Part shown: in pieces, positions 21,430 through 32,329 of the stretch | Numbering within the stretch: position 1 is the first letter of the stretch | How the letters are laid out: each line of letters begins with the position of its first letter | NCBI GenBank assembly: GCA_905221605.1 | Contig: CAJNDS010002796.1 | Location: 1-64,000, forward strand | Length of the DNA stretch: 64,000 nt | Reading direction: 5' to 3' | Source of the DNA: Symbiodinium natans | Lineage: Eukaryota > Sar > Dinophyceae > Suessiales > Symbiodiniaceae | The notes under the pieces: model-generated | Told to the model about the DNA's origin: nothing | What the model saw: only the letters and a program-made list of their open reading frames with translations | The model's database searches: none | Program-made: the position numbers and the translations under genes

Positions 21430-22005
21430 CAAGAAAGCACATGGCCCATCCCCTGCAGTGGCCAGAAACTCGATCCACATTCGACTCGCACCTGGCATCG
21501 AACAAGCTGAGTATCCAACCCAACTGCTCAAACTCGTCCACTGGTCTCTTCGCATTGGCAATGAGAGTCAACAGGTCCAGCTTCTTCAGAACCTTTCAGG
21601 TGGACTCCACGACTGTCAACACAAAAAGGCAGAGAGGCAAAATGAACAAACAATGGCTAGCAGCTAACATCTTTGCATGGCAGGCTTCGCTGGCCTTCGC
21701 CAGCAAGCGCACTTCGTGAGAGAAGCGATTCTTACTCACATCCTCCGCAGGTTCACAGGAGCATGACGAAGTCTGAAATTCGTGAGAGAGGTCACCAAGG
21801 GCAATCTGAGCATGGCATATCGGCCTCTGCTTCGATCTCCACGTTCTGCTGATTTGAGTAATCCTGCGGGGTTGCGCAGGTGTCGCAAGCCACCGTGCTG
21901 CAGCATTCCCACCACCAGCCTTTACAAAGTAAATGGCCATCTGCTCCACCGAATCAAATATCTTCACAGCAGTAGAATGCACCTCGGCACTTGCTTCTGG
22001 CACCA
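21430..22005 (-). CDS. Exons of a helical protein
   Basis: Exons near 22000-21925 (EASAEVHSTAVKIFDSVEQM then AIYF before a GTAAAG donor), 21750-21650 (RFSHEVRLLAKASEACHAKM) and 21580-21450 (KKLDLLTLIANAKRPVDEFE then QLGWILSLFDARCESNVDRV). All are minus strand with helical composition. They could be the cytoplasmic tail of the membrane protein upstream or the start of another gene; the sequence alone does not decide. Confidence 0.45.
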
Positions 22006-22089
22006 GGTAGCTTCTGAAGCCGGCAAAAGCCTTTTTTCGGTTTGCTTGACTTCCGCTGGTTATGCTTCAGTCTGCGGCAATTTCCAGAA

Positions 22090-25000
22090 GATCTTCCACC
22101 GGGGACAGCACCTTGGCGTGCTGAAGCTGTGGGCGAGAGCATTCAGAAATTCAGCACCATCGTGGGTGCAATTGTTCCATCAGCTGGGACCGACGCAGTG
22201 TAGGTCACTGCCGAAGCAACGCCCCCAGATGCAACCTGAACTATTGAGTCGTCAGTTTCACGTGACCATGCGCATGCGAGGTGAAATATTGGGCAAAGCT
22301 CTTAAGAGACCAGAACGGAAGAGCGCCACTCTGAAAGGCTGCGTGACGTTGCCGGGTAATGCATTGGAACACCGACATCCAGATTTTCTGGGGCACGGTT
22401 TCACGTGCTGTGGCATCAGCGCGCTGCAGTTCCCGATATTCGTTGAATGCAGACGTGATGCATGCACGCCCAAGCCTACCGAAAACTCTATGCACATCCT
22501 GTTACTGTTTCGTCTGATCAAAATCTTACGGCTCATCCGATCGAATGGAGATTCTGCCCATTTGCGCGAAGTGAATGGAAATTAATCAAGTTGTGGGATA
22601 TATGGATGTAGACCGCTCAAAAGCTGCTACGATTCCTTCCTGAACTGGGGCCAGTGCAAAAATCACCAGTATCACGACGAACATCAGCACAACCTCATGC
22701 TGACAGAGCCAACTCACTCTCTTATTCTCGAGACGTTCACCTCGAACTCCTTAATGCTGCCGGGAATCGTTAAGCACAGCTTCGGCTAGGATGGGTGTCC
22801 TGTGCACAGTTGTCAAAGTGATGATCTCAGCCACGTCAAACTGCAGTCACAGAGATGAAATGCCGTCAGTTTTGGGGTAGGCCTTCGATTCCGCTTGAAT
22901 TGACAAATCTCGCCGTAAACTAAAGTGTTGGCCCAAGGACCCTCGGCCATATTTGGGGATGCCGACTCAAATCGGGACCCGGGACAGGACCACCCTGCAC
23001 AGTTCGGGCACACGGGCTCCCACAGTACCTGGGTGCAAAAGCCCCGCTCTGATCAGCTAGCAATCGACCACCAGACACAAGTTCATAAGACTGGCGGTGA
23101 TTGAACTTAGTTGATCTTCGAGACTTGAACGGGCAGATCGGGCCAAAACACATGACAGCGTTCAAAGTTAAACCCAGTTATCCAAATAATAGACTCCAAG
23201 TCTCCACACAAAGCCGAACAAGCCCTCCCTTTGCCTTTGCACACATAGTTGGGGGGCAAGCGCTTCTGTGCCCCGGCCTGAAATTGAACTTGATTGAGGC
23301 ATCCTCCTTCTCCAGGGTCACAATATCGTCCTCTCTCATAGGGGCCTCAGGCCGCACACGCTGCACCGACGTGATACGGTCATTTGAATACCGTGCAGCA
23401 TGTCAGCATAGGATGCTGATAGACGTTCGCGGCGTTCGGGTGGCTTTCTGGCAATTGAGTATTGAATCGTCTGAGACTTTGAGACGCCACATGCTCCAAA
23501 CCTGAAGAATCTCTAAGCACCTCGCAGTTGCGCTTTCGAGCACCTCACACCAGATTATCGACTATGTATTCATATCCCCCACAGATACATTCCAGAACTG
23601 TCGACACAGAACTGAGCTGAGGTCATAGGAAATTTGCGTGCCATTGATAAAGTACATCACTTGGAAGGGATAATACTCCAAAGCCTTGCTGCAAGTCAGC
23701 TGGACTTGCCAATGACCTTGCTACAACGCCAGACTAAGTCCTGAGTCGTGTATTGTAAGGCCATTACGCTGTAGAATTGTTTCATGTCCTCGATGACCTT
23801 GAGAGTAGTCTCCAGAACTCTTTCAGGGCATCTGCTGAGCTTGTCAGACTACTCTCTGCCCCCGACCGCCATCGCGTCTTCTGGATGTGTCCTTACAAAC
23901 CGGATATGACAAACATCCGAACACCTGCAAAGAATGTAGAGTCGTAGATTGCATCGAAGCAATTCCAAGGTTCGGGCTTTGACGTCCAGTAGAGTTGGCT
24001 AGTCCAAGTAGCCATGGAGTTGTCGTCCCTGCGAGCCGTCGGAAGATATCGCAAGCCATGAATGAATTCTCATGAACTATGATCCAAAGCACCGCAAGGA
24101 CAAGACGTCAGCTGACCAGGAACCCCTGCGGAGGATACTTGAAAAAGTCGATCAAGGGCAGAATCAGCACCAAGGCGATAATTAGCATGGCCACCTGCAA
24201 TTCTTGTTGGTTCTTACTGGAATCAAGCCGCTGCTGCGCTCGACATATTTGTGGCATTCAATTTAAGACCTGCCTTGATTGACAGATCAGCCATCAATTC
24301 CTTGCAACAGCCCCGGAGTATCAGCAGGACACACCCGATCCGAACGCAGTCATGGAGTGTCATGGAGGACTTGCATTGAGGATGTGGCCAGCGATATCTC
24401 TTTGGCTGGACCTAGCACTGCAAGGTGACACCAATGTCTCTGCTAGCGCGTAATGGCCTTGCCTTGACGGCTCCTCTCCAACTCGCGCTGTGTGCGCGAG
24501 CCCGGGAGGAAGCGGAGCAATTTTGCAAGCCTCGGTGCCAATCTCAGTTGTCCAGCACATGAGGACACCCTCATCCACCCTCCCCATCCATGAGGAAGCT
24601 ACCTTGAAAGGCGCACAGCACGTGCGCTCAACTTTGCAAACTTCGTGATGCGGGCGAGCCCTGAGCCCTGTCGAGATGTTTTCAAAGGCACTGATTATGC
24701 CTGGTGCTGTGGCTCTGCTGGCATTTGGCAATCTGGAGCGTCCTCGAAAAGGCCAACGAAGTTATCTGCCACCACGGAGAAGTCCAGCGGAACAGACAAC
24801 ATGCTAATTACGTCTGTCCAGAAAGTGTACCTCGGCTGCCACAACTCACTCTTGCTGCCATCGACATCAGCCGACGAATGCATCTGTCGCTGTACATCAA
24901 CCAAGTGCCGAACGAGCCGGGGTATGAGTACGGGAATGAGATGACATGCGCAATGAATTCAATGACCTTAACTCAGCATTCGTACAACGTAAATACACAG

Positions 25001-25241
25001 CGGCAGCTCAAGCCTGACGAGTGGGCCGCCGGCAAAAGTCAAGAAAATCATGACGAGGGCAACGTCCAAGGCCGTGCGACCCTGCATCGCCTTTGTTCTG
25101 ATACGAGTAGCAGGAACGTGAGGCATGCGGATTCAAAAATGTGCTGAAGAGGTCTCGCCCTCCCCTTCACAACCAGGGCACGAGGATGACCCAGAAGTCT
25201 GGCAGGAAGAGGGCGAGGACTAGGTTTGTGGTCAACACGGC
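22090..25241 (-). CDS. Multi-pass membrane protein with voltage-sensor-like helices (ion-channel/cyclase-type)
   Basis: Exons in order: 25241-25174 with a membrane helix (VLTTNLVLALFLPDFWVILV); 25081 to about 24996 (ALDVALVMIFLTFAGGPLV); about 24860-24720 (YTFWTDVISMLSVPLDFSVV, like a channel S3); 24667-24603 plus 24542-24463, whose junction reads RAVRLSRLAPRLAKLLRFLP, an S4-like helix with basic residues every three or four positions; 24238-24124 with helix VAMLIIALVLILPLIDFF; 24028-23925 (DDNSMATWTSQLYW); 23704-23589 (ALEYYPFQVMYFINGTQISY); about 23360-23270 (EAPMREDDIVTLEKEDASIK); 22790-22750 (CLTIPGSIKEFE); 22699-22640 with helix VVLMFVVILVIFALAPVQ; about 22125-22080 (HAKVLSPVEDLLEIAA). 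The order of sensor helices, membrane helix, external segment and membrane helix recalls alveolate proteins that join a channel-like module to a nucleotide cyclase. No cyclase catalytic motif was found. Ion selectivity cannot be judged. Confidence 0.6.
22320..22495 (-). CDS. Candidate exon within the membrane-protein gene
   Basis: A minus-strand frame reads ACITSAFNEYRELQRADATA then RETVPQKIWMSVFQCITRQR. It is a charged helix with Trp and Phe spaced as in Sfi1-like repeats. It lies between two membrane-protein exons, so it is either an extra exon, part of an alternative transcript, or a chance frame. A 267-codon plus-strand frame covers the same bases but has poorer composition. Confidence 0.3.
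24239..24462 (-). other. GC-AG intron in the membrane-protein gene
   Basis: The intron begins GCAAGG and ends GTCGAG. Joining its flanks keeps the reading frame and gives ERSRQAQQRLDSSKNQQELQ leading into the next membrane helix. The neighbouring introns, 24543-24602 and 24029-24123, have GT donors and also keep phase. Confidence 0.55.
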
Positions 25242-25429
25242 CTGGTGCAAACGGTGTGTGTTACCCTTGGAATCGCAGGGTGTAGTCATCACCCCGCCTG
25301 AAACACGGGGTTGCCCAACAGCAGTTTGACCTCGCGGAATCAAGAACAGGAGGACAACTCACAACAGAGATTCCGCTGTATGAGTATCTCATGCTATCTC
25401 TCATGGTATCTCGGTGCCTGGAAGCGGAG

Positions 25430-25760
25430 GAGCGCCGCGCGCTTCTGCTCCGGGGAGGGCAAGTCCAAGGAGAGGACAATATCTTCCTGGAGGATCCAAG
25501 CGTTCGACTTTAAGGCCTTGAAGGGCCTTGAAGGCCACAAGCCAGTCGCGTAATTCATGTTGTCGCAGCGTGGTACATCGCTGCACGGCCCATCACACTC
25601 ACAGCACCAGGCCTCAAGCGCCTCAACGCTCTGCTTGGAGTGCCCCGAGGCCAGCCACTGCGCAGCGGTTTCACGATGCCGCAACATAGTCGCCATATGC
25701 TTGAAGACTATAGTGCAAGGTATGGCCGTGCGAAAACTACAGAAGCATCTGGACCTGTCC
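25430..25760 (-). CDS. Exon(s) of an unassigned protein
   Basis: The minus strand reads MATMLRHRETAAQWLASGHS, then KQSVEALEAW, and later ILQEDIVLSLDLPSPEQKRA and ALLRFQ, before a possible GC donor. Two exons may be present with an intron between. They fall between the Sfi1-like exon and the first membrane helix, so they could be the N-terminal cytoplasmic part of the membrane protein. Confidence 0.45.
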
Positions 25761-25797
25761 TCCATGTCCTGATGCGAATTGGAACTGGAAGTATCGA

Positions 25798-27000
25798 TCA
25801 TTTTCGGCCAGAGGGCGAACTGCGCATGCCCAATGATTCGGGAGCATTAACATGTTGCGGCGAGGGCAGCAACACCGCGCGGTACACGCGGGAAGCTGAA
25901 CCCTGCCAACCTGCAGCGAATTCTGGAGCGCACACGGCTGAGGGCTCCATCCATCTCAACTTTCTCAGAGAGGACAACGTCGTCACCAGCTGCTGCCAAG
26001 TTCGGAAGAATCTGCCCAGTCTGAGCACGCCCTCAGCTTCCCTGGCCTTGTTAAACGGCTCCCGGATCGAAACGCTCGAAACCGAAGCCCAGGCTTTGAA
26101 AGCACGCAAGAAAAAAACTGTCGCACGGGAAAGAGCTTGGCGCCGGGAAGCGACAGCACGTCCAATCCGCTCCAAACCGTGGGCTCGAAGCCTTGCTCTT
26201 TCCGCAATGGCGGCCGAGGATGCGGCCGTGCGCATGCACCACGTTGCGAACACTGCTCGCACTATTTGGCCGCCTCTTTCGTGCCTGTCTGAAGTGCGTC
26301 GGCACATCCTGTGTTCCTGCAAGTCCAGCAGTGCTTCCAGTGCCCGCATTCGCTCTTCACGGTCCTCACGGTCTTCACATCTACCCAGAGCTGTCCCCTG
26401 AGATGTGTCCACTGCTATCCTCCTCGTCGAAGCTTCCCTGGGGTTTGAAAGCACAGAACTAGAGCCGACTCTGCTTTGGAGATCACGCACTTCTTCTGCC
26501 TTTTCGGCCAGTTGCAGATGCAAATGGGACACCATTTCCTGCAACTCTAAGTTTTCGAAGGAGGTATGCTCTTTCAGGGCCGATACGTCCTGGAGCTCAA
26601 GCATCCGCAAGTGCAGTTGCTCCCTTAGATCGTCAATCACCGCATCTGTCTCGGCTCGCTCTCCGGCCATGGCGGCTTCCTGGCGCTCCACGCGCAAGCG
26701 AGCATCCTGGAGTTCGGACCACAGCTCTCCGGGGCCTGTCACCGGCACCATGGCGGGTACCGCGGGTACCGCGGGTACCGCAGGTCCCGCGGGTCCCGCG
26801 GGCCCCGCGGGCACGGGCGCGCGAAGCTGCGTGCTGTAGCTGCTGTAGCTGCTGTGGCTCTCCAAGCGGAAAGGTCGCGTGGCACACTCGAAGTGCGGCC
26901 TGGATGCCTCCTTCTGCCAAGGACACGCTTGGCACATCCGTCTCGGTGACTTGAGAAGCGCCTCAATGTCCTCAGGGCCCGTTCTACAATGTTCTACACC
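25798..27000 (-). CDS. Coiled-coil protein with Sfi1-like repeats, long exon
   Basis: This is the longest credible coding block in the window. Reading on the minus strand: a Ser/Tyr stretch, a Pro-Ala-Gly/Val repeat (about 26815-26750), a coiled coil (RVERQEAAMAGERAETDAVI, later LQEMVSHLHLQLAEKAEEVR), then at least three helices with the Sfi1 spacing: IVRAVFATWCMRTAA, ATVFFLRAFKAWASV and GRFFRTWQQLV. Sfi1 repeats bind centrin, so a role at basal bodies or other centrin fibres is inferred. The reading frame closes at a stop codon ending at 25798. The open frame runs right to 27258 but beyond about 27000 the composition is poor. Absence of introns over about 1.1 kb is unusual here and may mean retroposition. 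Confidence 0.65.
   Translation of the reverse strand, partial: GVEHCRTGPEDIEALLKSPRRMCQACPWQKEASRPHFECATRPFRLESHSSYSSYSTQLRAPVPAGPAGPAGPAVPAVPAVPAMVPVTGPGELWSELQDARLRVERQEAAMAGERAETDAVIDDLREQLHLRMLELQDVSALKEHTSFENLELQEMVSHLHLQLAEKAEEVRDLQSRVGSSSVLSNPREASTRRIAVDTSQGTALGRCEDREDREERMRALEALLDLQEHRMCRRTSDRHERGGQIVRAVFATWCMRTAASSAAIAERARLRAHGLERIGRAVASRRQALSRATVFFLRAFKAWASVSSVSIREPFNKAREAEGVLRLGRFFRTWQQLVTTLSSLRKLRWMEPSAVCAPEFAAGWQGSASRVYRAVLLPSPQHVNAPESLGMRSSPSGRK
26752..26815 (-). repeat. Nine-base tandem repeat encoding Pro-Ala-Gly/Val
   Basis: About seven copies of a nine-base unit (GCGGGTACC or GCGGGTCCC on the plus strand) inside the Sfi1-like exon. They encode PAGPAGPAG followed by PAVPAVPAV on the minus strand. 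Two sub-arrays differ by one base per unit, pointing to recent local expansion. Confidence 0.85.
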
Positions 27001-27659
27001 GTCTATACCATTCTGCACAACCATTCCCAGCACATTTCTGCACCCTAGCACAGCTATGCACAGCAGCTGCCCAAAGCCCTCGAAGGTCTTAAAGGATCTG
27101 AGAAAGGAATCTTGGCAAAACATCGTTCGGAAAATCACGAACGCAACCGGGCTAGTGATTCTGCTCGAGTTGGTGAATGTTGGTCCGGCGATGGAGTCCT
27201 GAAGGTCCCCTGCAGACAGCAGCGATGCAACAGCACGAGCCGCCACCGAACAGGCCATTAAGCCGCGGCCGCTGATTGTATTGAGACATGAGGAGACACA
27301 AGAGTCATGCAGTCACCGGGCCGCTAACTCAACACACTCTCACTCAAGTCCATGTTCATGGGAGTTCTCTTTTGCCTTACACCCAACGCCTACGTCCTTT
27401 AACAGCTGGGCATGGACATCGTTCGGGGCGGGTTGAACTGTCGACTGATGCCGTCCATGGAGTCCATTGTGAGCGAGCCCAACAGTCAGCGACACTGCTT
27501 TCGAAGTCAGGCGCCACTGCCGCTGATTAAGCAGAAAGCAGCTCACCAGCACATCCCACCTGAGAGTGCTCCCTGGCTCTTGCAGATGGCCACTGACTGT
27601 CGTAGCTAAACCTCAAGGGCTTACTGGAATAATTCATCTTGACTCGACGTAGATGGATA

Positions 27660-27960
27660 TGAGGGAGGTGTCCATCCGCCCCCCGACTCCTTCCAATGCA
27701 CCAATGTCTACGCTCCTGGCACCTGAGATCGCCTGTGACAAGCTGAACCTCTTCCTACGCTGCATTTCTCTGGCTGATGCACAAAGAAGCTTCGCCTGAC
27801 TCTCCGAGCTAGAGTGTTTTCCTCGAACTGCCTCTGAGACTCTGTGATGAATTTTAGCACGCACAGAATGGCACCGAGATAGGGCTGCTGCAGCTTCGAC
27901 TTCAGGTGGCGGCTTCGACACCTCAGCTGGCTTTCGACTGCCAAGGTAAGACCAGGCACA
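27660..27960 (-). CDS. Exon of an unassigned basic protein
   Basis: An open minus-strand frame reads RKPAEVSKPPPEVEAAAALS, then CHSVRAKIHHRVSEAVRGKH and LLCASAREMQRRKRFSLSQA. The composition is that of a basic, partly disordered protein. It lies upstream of the Sfi1-like exon and may be its 5' part. Splice sites are uncertain. Confidence 0.45.
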
Positions 27961-28052
27961 GGTGACCAACCAGGAGTGCATCTGGCCTTAGGAGATCTAC
28001 CTACAAACAACATGCCTGCTAGAAGTGTGGATGGATGTGAATGGCACGGACA

Positions 28053-28065
28053 CCCTAAACCCTAA
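28053..28065 (-). repeat. Two-unit telomere-type motif
   Basis: CCCTAAACCCTAA on the plus strand. Alone it could be chance, but it matches the longer arrays. Confidence 0.5.
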
Positions 28066-28494
28066 GCCGCCTTTGAAGATGCTGCATTGCTACATTGCTA
28101 CATTGCTGCGTTGCAGCCCATGCAGTTCGGCTGATGGACCTTGCCCAGCCTGGAATCACATTGATTACTAAGCACTGCACCTCTCCAATTCGGCAATGTA
28201 GTGTTGCAGGCAATCAATCACAGCCTCCAAGCTCCGAATTCGAACGTCGAAGGAGACTTGTATCAAGGAGTGCAACGCAGTAGTAACGCAAAGCCTTGTC
28301 ACCCCGGTCTTCTGCCAACTCCATGCAAGTCTGACCGTCCTCGCGGACAGACAATGTCATTCATGTCATGAACTAGCTGTCATGCTTCTCAACGACATGG
28401 ATCGTGTCTCGCAGCAGGAATTCCGCAGAGAAGCACGCAGCTGGGCTAAACATGCACTGCATGCTCAGACAACACCCAACTCCACTGAGTTCAG

Positions 28495-31310
28495 CATGTT
28501 TTCGCTGTCTCAAAAAATATGCCGTCATGCCATCATTATGCCACGCATAATTGTGCCACACCTCTTCGTGTACAGTCACTGTGCGGTCCGGGTTCTGTGC
28601 GAATGGGTTTGCTCCCCCACGGATGAGCTCCTGCACACTGGCGTTCACAGCGGCCAGGGGAAATTCGGGAGGCACCAATCATCAAAATGGATCAAACCAA
28701 TGTTTTCTTGCTTGTGCCTTGATCACTTTCAGCGGCTTATCTGGAACAGCGTGGACAAGACCATCTGACCTTGTGAGTACAGCAAGGAAACGAGTCTTGC
28801 ATGCCTCAATTTGCCATGTAGATCCAAACAAAGACGGTGGAGAGCAACTTGACCAAACTGGTTCAACTGCTCGCTGAGGTCCCCACGCAGCTCCCAGCTC
28901 TAAAAGCTGAGTGACCTCTGGCAAACGCTCCCCACTCACCAGCATCCGGAATGCTCAGCACACATTTGCGACAAAGGTGCTGCTGTGCCGTTATCTTGAA
29001 GCACCGCCTCGATAGTGCCCGCGAGCACGGTGAGGCTACTCAAACAAAAGCTCCGCTTGCGAGTCTTTACGGCCTCTGCAATCGGCGGGAGTGTTCCACC
29101 TTTGTCGAGATCACCTCCATGCTCCTCCAATACTTCAATGAGCTGGGCCTGGGAGACTACAGAGGATGCGAAGCAGGTGCCCTCGAGATGAAGCTAAGAC
29201 ATGGACACTCCTCTCTTCCTCATCTGGCTCACCCTTTCAACAGACGCTGCTAGAAGCGGATAGTTCCAACACACCAGAACACCCTCCGATGCCTTCTGCA
29301 GGGAAACGGCCTGCAAAGAACTTCGGAGCATTCTCTAAGGTTGCATGTCGGATGACACAAGGCAGTGGCATAGCGAAGGGCCGTCTTGCCATGATCATCC
29401 ACCTGCACAGCTTATGTTCTGAAGAAATGCAGTGCATCTCATGCGCAAAGACTCCAGGTGTCAAGCAGCATCTGGATCTGCACCCGTTTCCAACAAAACC
29501 TGGCGGACACAAGGCAGTGCCCTCTGCCGAGCGCTTCCAAGAATCATTGGAAGTCCTCTGCAAGCGCCACGTTCTTGTGGAAGCAAGCGAACATCAGCCT
29601 GGCCACGCGAATGGTAGGGAAGCCCTGGAGGGTATGTTGCACTGGTTTGAATATTTCTAGGGTCTATAATCACCAGTTTGGAAAAATTATTCTGCGAGCG
29701 CAGTTTGTTGGGGCACCCGCCATTATCACAAGATTTGTTCCGGGGACAGCCCGGAGAATCGTGGAAGCTAAGCTTGGCCGGTTCCATCTAAAGCCTTGTT
29801 GGAGTTCATTACGAAACGAGGCCCAACCAAATTTCGTGACAGGTGGCCCCACGCGCCAGCCGGAGTTTGGGGGGCTCCGGGGGCATTTCTTTATCGGGGG
29901 TTGCAGATTTGTTTGGGGGGGCGAGGCGGGGGGCCTACCGACTAAAGCCCGTGCAACATTAACTAGTTCGTACTCTTGATTCGTACGAAGGATATCCTGG
30001 CTGCGAGACCGAAATTTAAGCAGAGTGCGGGAGTCTTCCAGCCACGAATACAACTCAGTTATTCGAGCTGCCTTATGTCGTGTCAGATAATCTGAAAAGT
30101 GGCATCGTGTTTGCCTATGTGGCAATATACGTCAACTGTTTCGGCGACGTGCTCTCGCTGCGACTCTAGTTCGTAGGGGCAATCCCCTGTGCTGCGTGTT
30201 CTCTGTCTTTCTTGTTCTTGTGAGGCTCAGGCTCAGGGGGAGGCTCCCCGCACACCGGGCGTGCTCTAATCTCTTTCGAATCGGGGGGACGACCGTCTAG
30301 AGGCTTCTTTCGGCATGCGCCGCGAGTCATGTCAAGGAGAAAGCATGTCAGGGCTGCGGCGTGGAACCCAACGTGCTGCGAGCATTGGGGTTGGCCTGCA
30401 AGAAATCTGCACCGGTCACAACCTTGCTTGCATTGGTCTCCAAATGCTGCGCCAAGAAGCCTTCCCATAGATAAGCTCATAGGCGATTCCTGGCCCTGTC
30501 AAAGTGTTGACATACGCTCGCCAAAGGCACTAGCGACCAATAAGGGAGGCCCACCATTCGGCAGAGTTGGCCTCGCTGAGATCACCTTGCTTACTCTGAC
30601 TGAGTCTCAGCAAGGGTGTTGAATAGCCGAATCCTGCATGTTATCCTGTTCATTCATACGTGTTTCATGAGTTTTGTAGGCTCCGGGCATGAAGCAGAGT
30701 TAGGTACTCATCGCCTCCGGCAACCCGCAGGGGAGCATTGACGGGAGCTTCTGCTTCAACGAACCTGCACCAGGACCGCGCGTGCGTCTGCACACTTTCT
30801 TGAAGGAGTCTGAAGGAGTCTGAAAAGACTTACCGTACCCGTCACCAGGGCTCCGAACTTGTGCACGAGTTGAATGTCTCCTCGGAGAGCAGCCTGGGCT
30901 TGAGAGATCTACACACCCCAGAAGAGCGAGGCAGCGTCTACATACTGGCACATGCGTGTGTACGAGCCTCATGGAGGTCATCAACACTGATTCCGTGCCT
31001 TGCATGTGTCACGATGCATGGCTGCACCAAGCCCCAGGAAGCGCTGGAACATGCATCCACCGCAACTTCGCAAGTCAGAGGCCAAAACGCCGACATGGGG
31101 TGACGAACTTGAACTTAGATGATCCAAGGGCTGCCGAGGTGCACCTGCCCTGCAGGATCGCGGAGTCCACCCGGTGAGAACCAATGCGCCGGCCTGGGAA
31201 GAAAAAGCACAAGGGCAAAAGTGGAGGGAAGCCTCAAGGCAAGCCGAGGAGGAAGTCTTCTGAATGTCTTTTCATGCTTCAGAAGGATTTCTTCGACCTT
31301 GCGAAAATCT
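28495..31310 (-). CDS. Ankyrin-repeat protein, several exons
   Basis: Minus-strand exons in order: about 31310-31245 (VEEILLKHEKTFRRLPPRL); about 31015-30960 (HGISVDDLHEARTHACA before a GTATGT donor); 30893-30834, exactly 20 codons (AALRGDIQLVHKFGALVTGT) with CAG acceptor and GTAAGT donor; about 30745-30690 (FVEAEAPVNAPLRVAGG); about 29545-29461 (CVRQVLLETGADPDAA); 29402 to about 29325 (VDDHGKTALRYATALCHPTC); about 29160-29080 (LIEVLEEHGGDLDKGG); about 28945-28880 (ERLPEVTQLLELGAAWGP); about 28665-28495 (VQELIRGGANPFAQNPDRT). The GADP, DHGKTAL and LL-x-x-GA signatures are those of ankyrin repeats. Binding to a protein partner is the family expectation; the partner is unknown. Confidence 0.6.
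29650..30130 (-). CDS. Open frame of unknown origin
   Basis: About 150 codons are open on the minus strand (ELYSWLEDSRTLLKFRSRSQ, later PPVTKFGWASFRNELQQGFR). The plus strand is open too over part of it. Base composition differs from the flanks, with long G and C clusters near 29870-29930. It interrupts the ankyrin exons. It could be an inserted element or an intron with a chance frame. Confidence 0.25.
30180..30340 (-). CDS. Exon, charged Pro-rich segment
   Basis: The minus strand reads KKPLDGRPPDSKEIRARPVC then GEPPPEPEPHKNKKDREHAA. This is a typical disordered linker. It lies among the ankyrin exons and may be an inter-repeat linker of the same protein. Confidence 0.45.
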
Positions 31311-31479
31311 TGCGAAGGGCTGGGGCCAGCACTCAGACTCTGCTAGGAGCAGCGATGCACGCTCTGACCTCCTGAAAAAAAAATTGGGCTTCATCGGCTT
31401 CCTTCTTTCATCCGAATCACCACAGCTGAGAGGGGCCGAGAGGGGCACGAACCACGATTGACGGAACCTCTGAAGCGCA

Positions 31480-31610
31480 GTTCCTGAACACCGCTGGGCA
31501 TGTGGTGACACCATACATCCTTGCCTGCATCGAACTCTGGAGCATTCTGGAGCCGAAGCCGCCCAATGTTCAAGACCCTGGCTGAAGTTGCCGGCTGCGG
31601 TGCCATCCTC
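31480..31610 (-). CDS. Exon candidate
   Basis: The minus strand reads QPATSARVLNIGRLRLQNAP then EFDAGKDVWCHHMPSGVQEL. The composition is protein-like and the position is just upstream of the ankyrin exons. No motif was found. Confidence 0.35.
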
Positions 31611-32329
31611 GAACACAATGGATCACAAAACGTGACGTAGGGAGTTGCCTTGCCCCTGCCAAGTTATTTCCGTGCATGTCCTGGCGCTCCTGGAACCGGG
31701 AATGAGGATGACATCAGGGAACCATGGAAACAGATTCTACTTGGACGGCGGCACGACTGTGGAGATTCCCGTGCTTAGTCGGGGTGCGCAGTTCCGCTTG
31801 GATCGAACGCGGCATGTACATGATATGACTTCTGCAGGGTCTGTTCATGGAGACTGTGCACGGTGTGCCTGCTGTTAGTGGATCGCTGAAGCAGCCCGCT
31901 TGATTGACAACAAGAGGATGTGTGGGTGTGAGGGCTTGATCTCTCGAAACGGCTAGGCCGGCTAGGTGTTGGGCTTGGAGATGTGTGGCAACTCAGGCCC
32001 ATACATCTGCCCAGGCTCAGGACTGATCGCAAGGCTCGGGCCTTGGGCTACCATGTGCTACCAGCTTCTACCATGTGCCACCAGTTCACATATGTTAACA
32101 TGCCGGCAGTTCTTTTCCTGCGGCTCTGCTCGAGGCCTCTGTACAAAGCTGGCAAAGCTGGGAGCCCGAGACATGGCTCAAATTGCAAGAGCCTCGTGTG
32201 ACTGTGACGCAGCGCGCCACATCTCACAGTCTCACAGTGTCCATGAGGACAGACTTTGACAATCATCGGATTGGCAACACGTTTTACAGACATGTTAGAC
32301 ATTTACAAACCTTGTCGGTAGCCTCACCG

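Noticed and set aside
21782-22585. 267-codon plus-strand open frame
   Set aside because: Overlies minus-strand exons of the membrane protein; no domain or codon pattern.
31184-31375. Plus-strand Lys-rich frame ending in an ankyrin-like stretch
   Set aside because: The minus strand over part of the same bases reads a better helix after an AG acceptor, in line with the flanking ankyrin exons.
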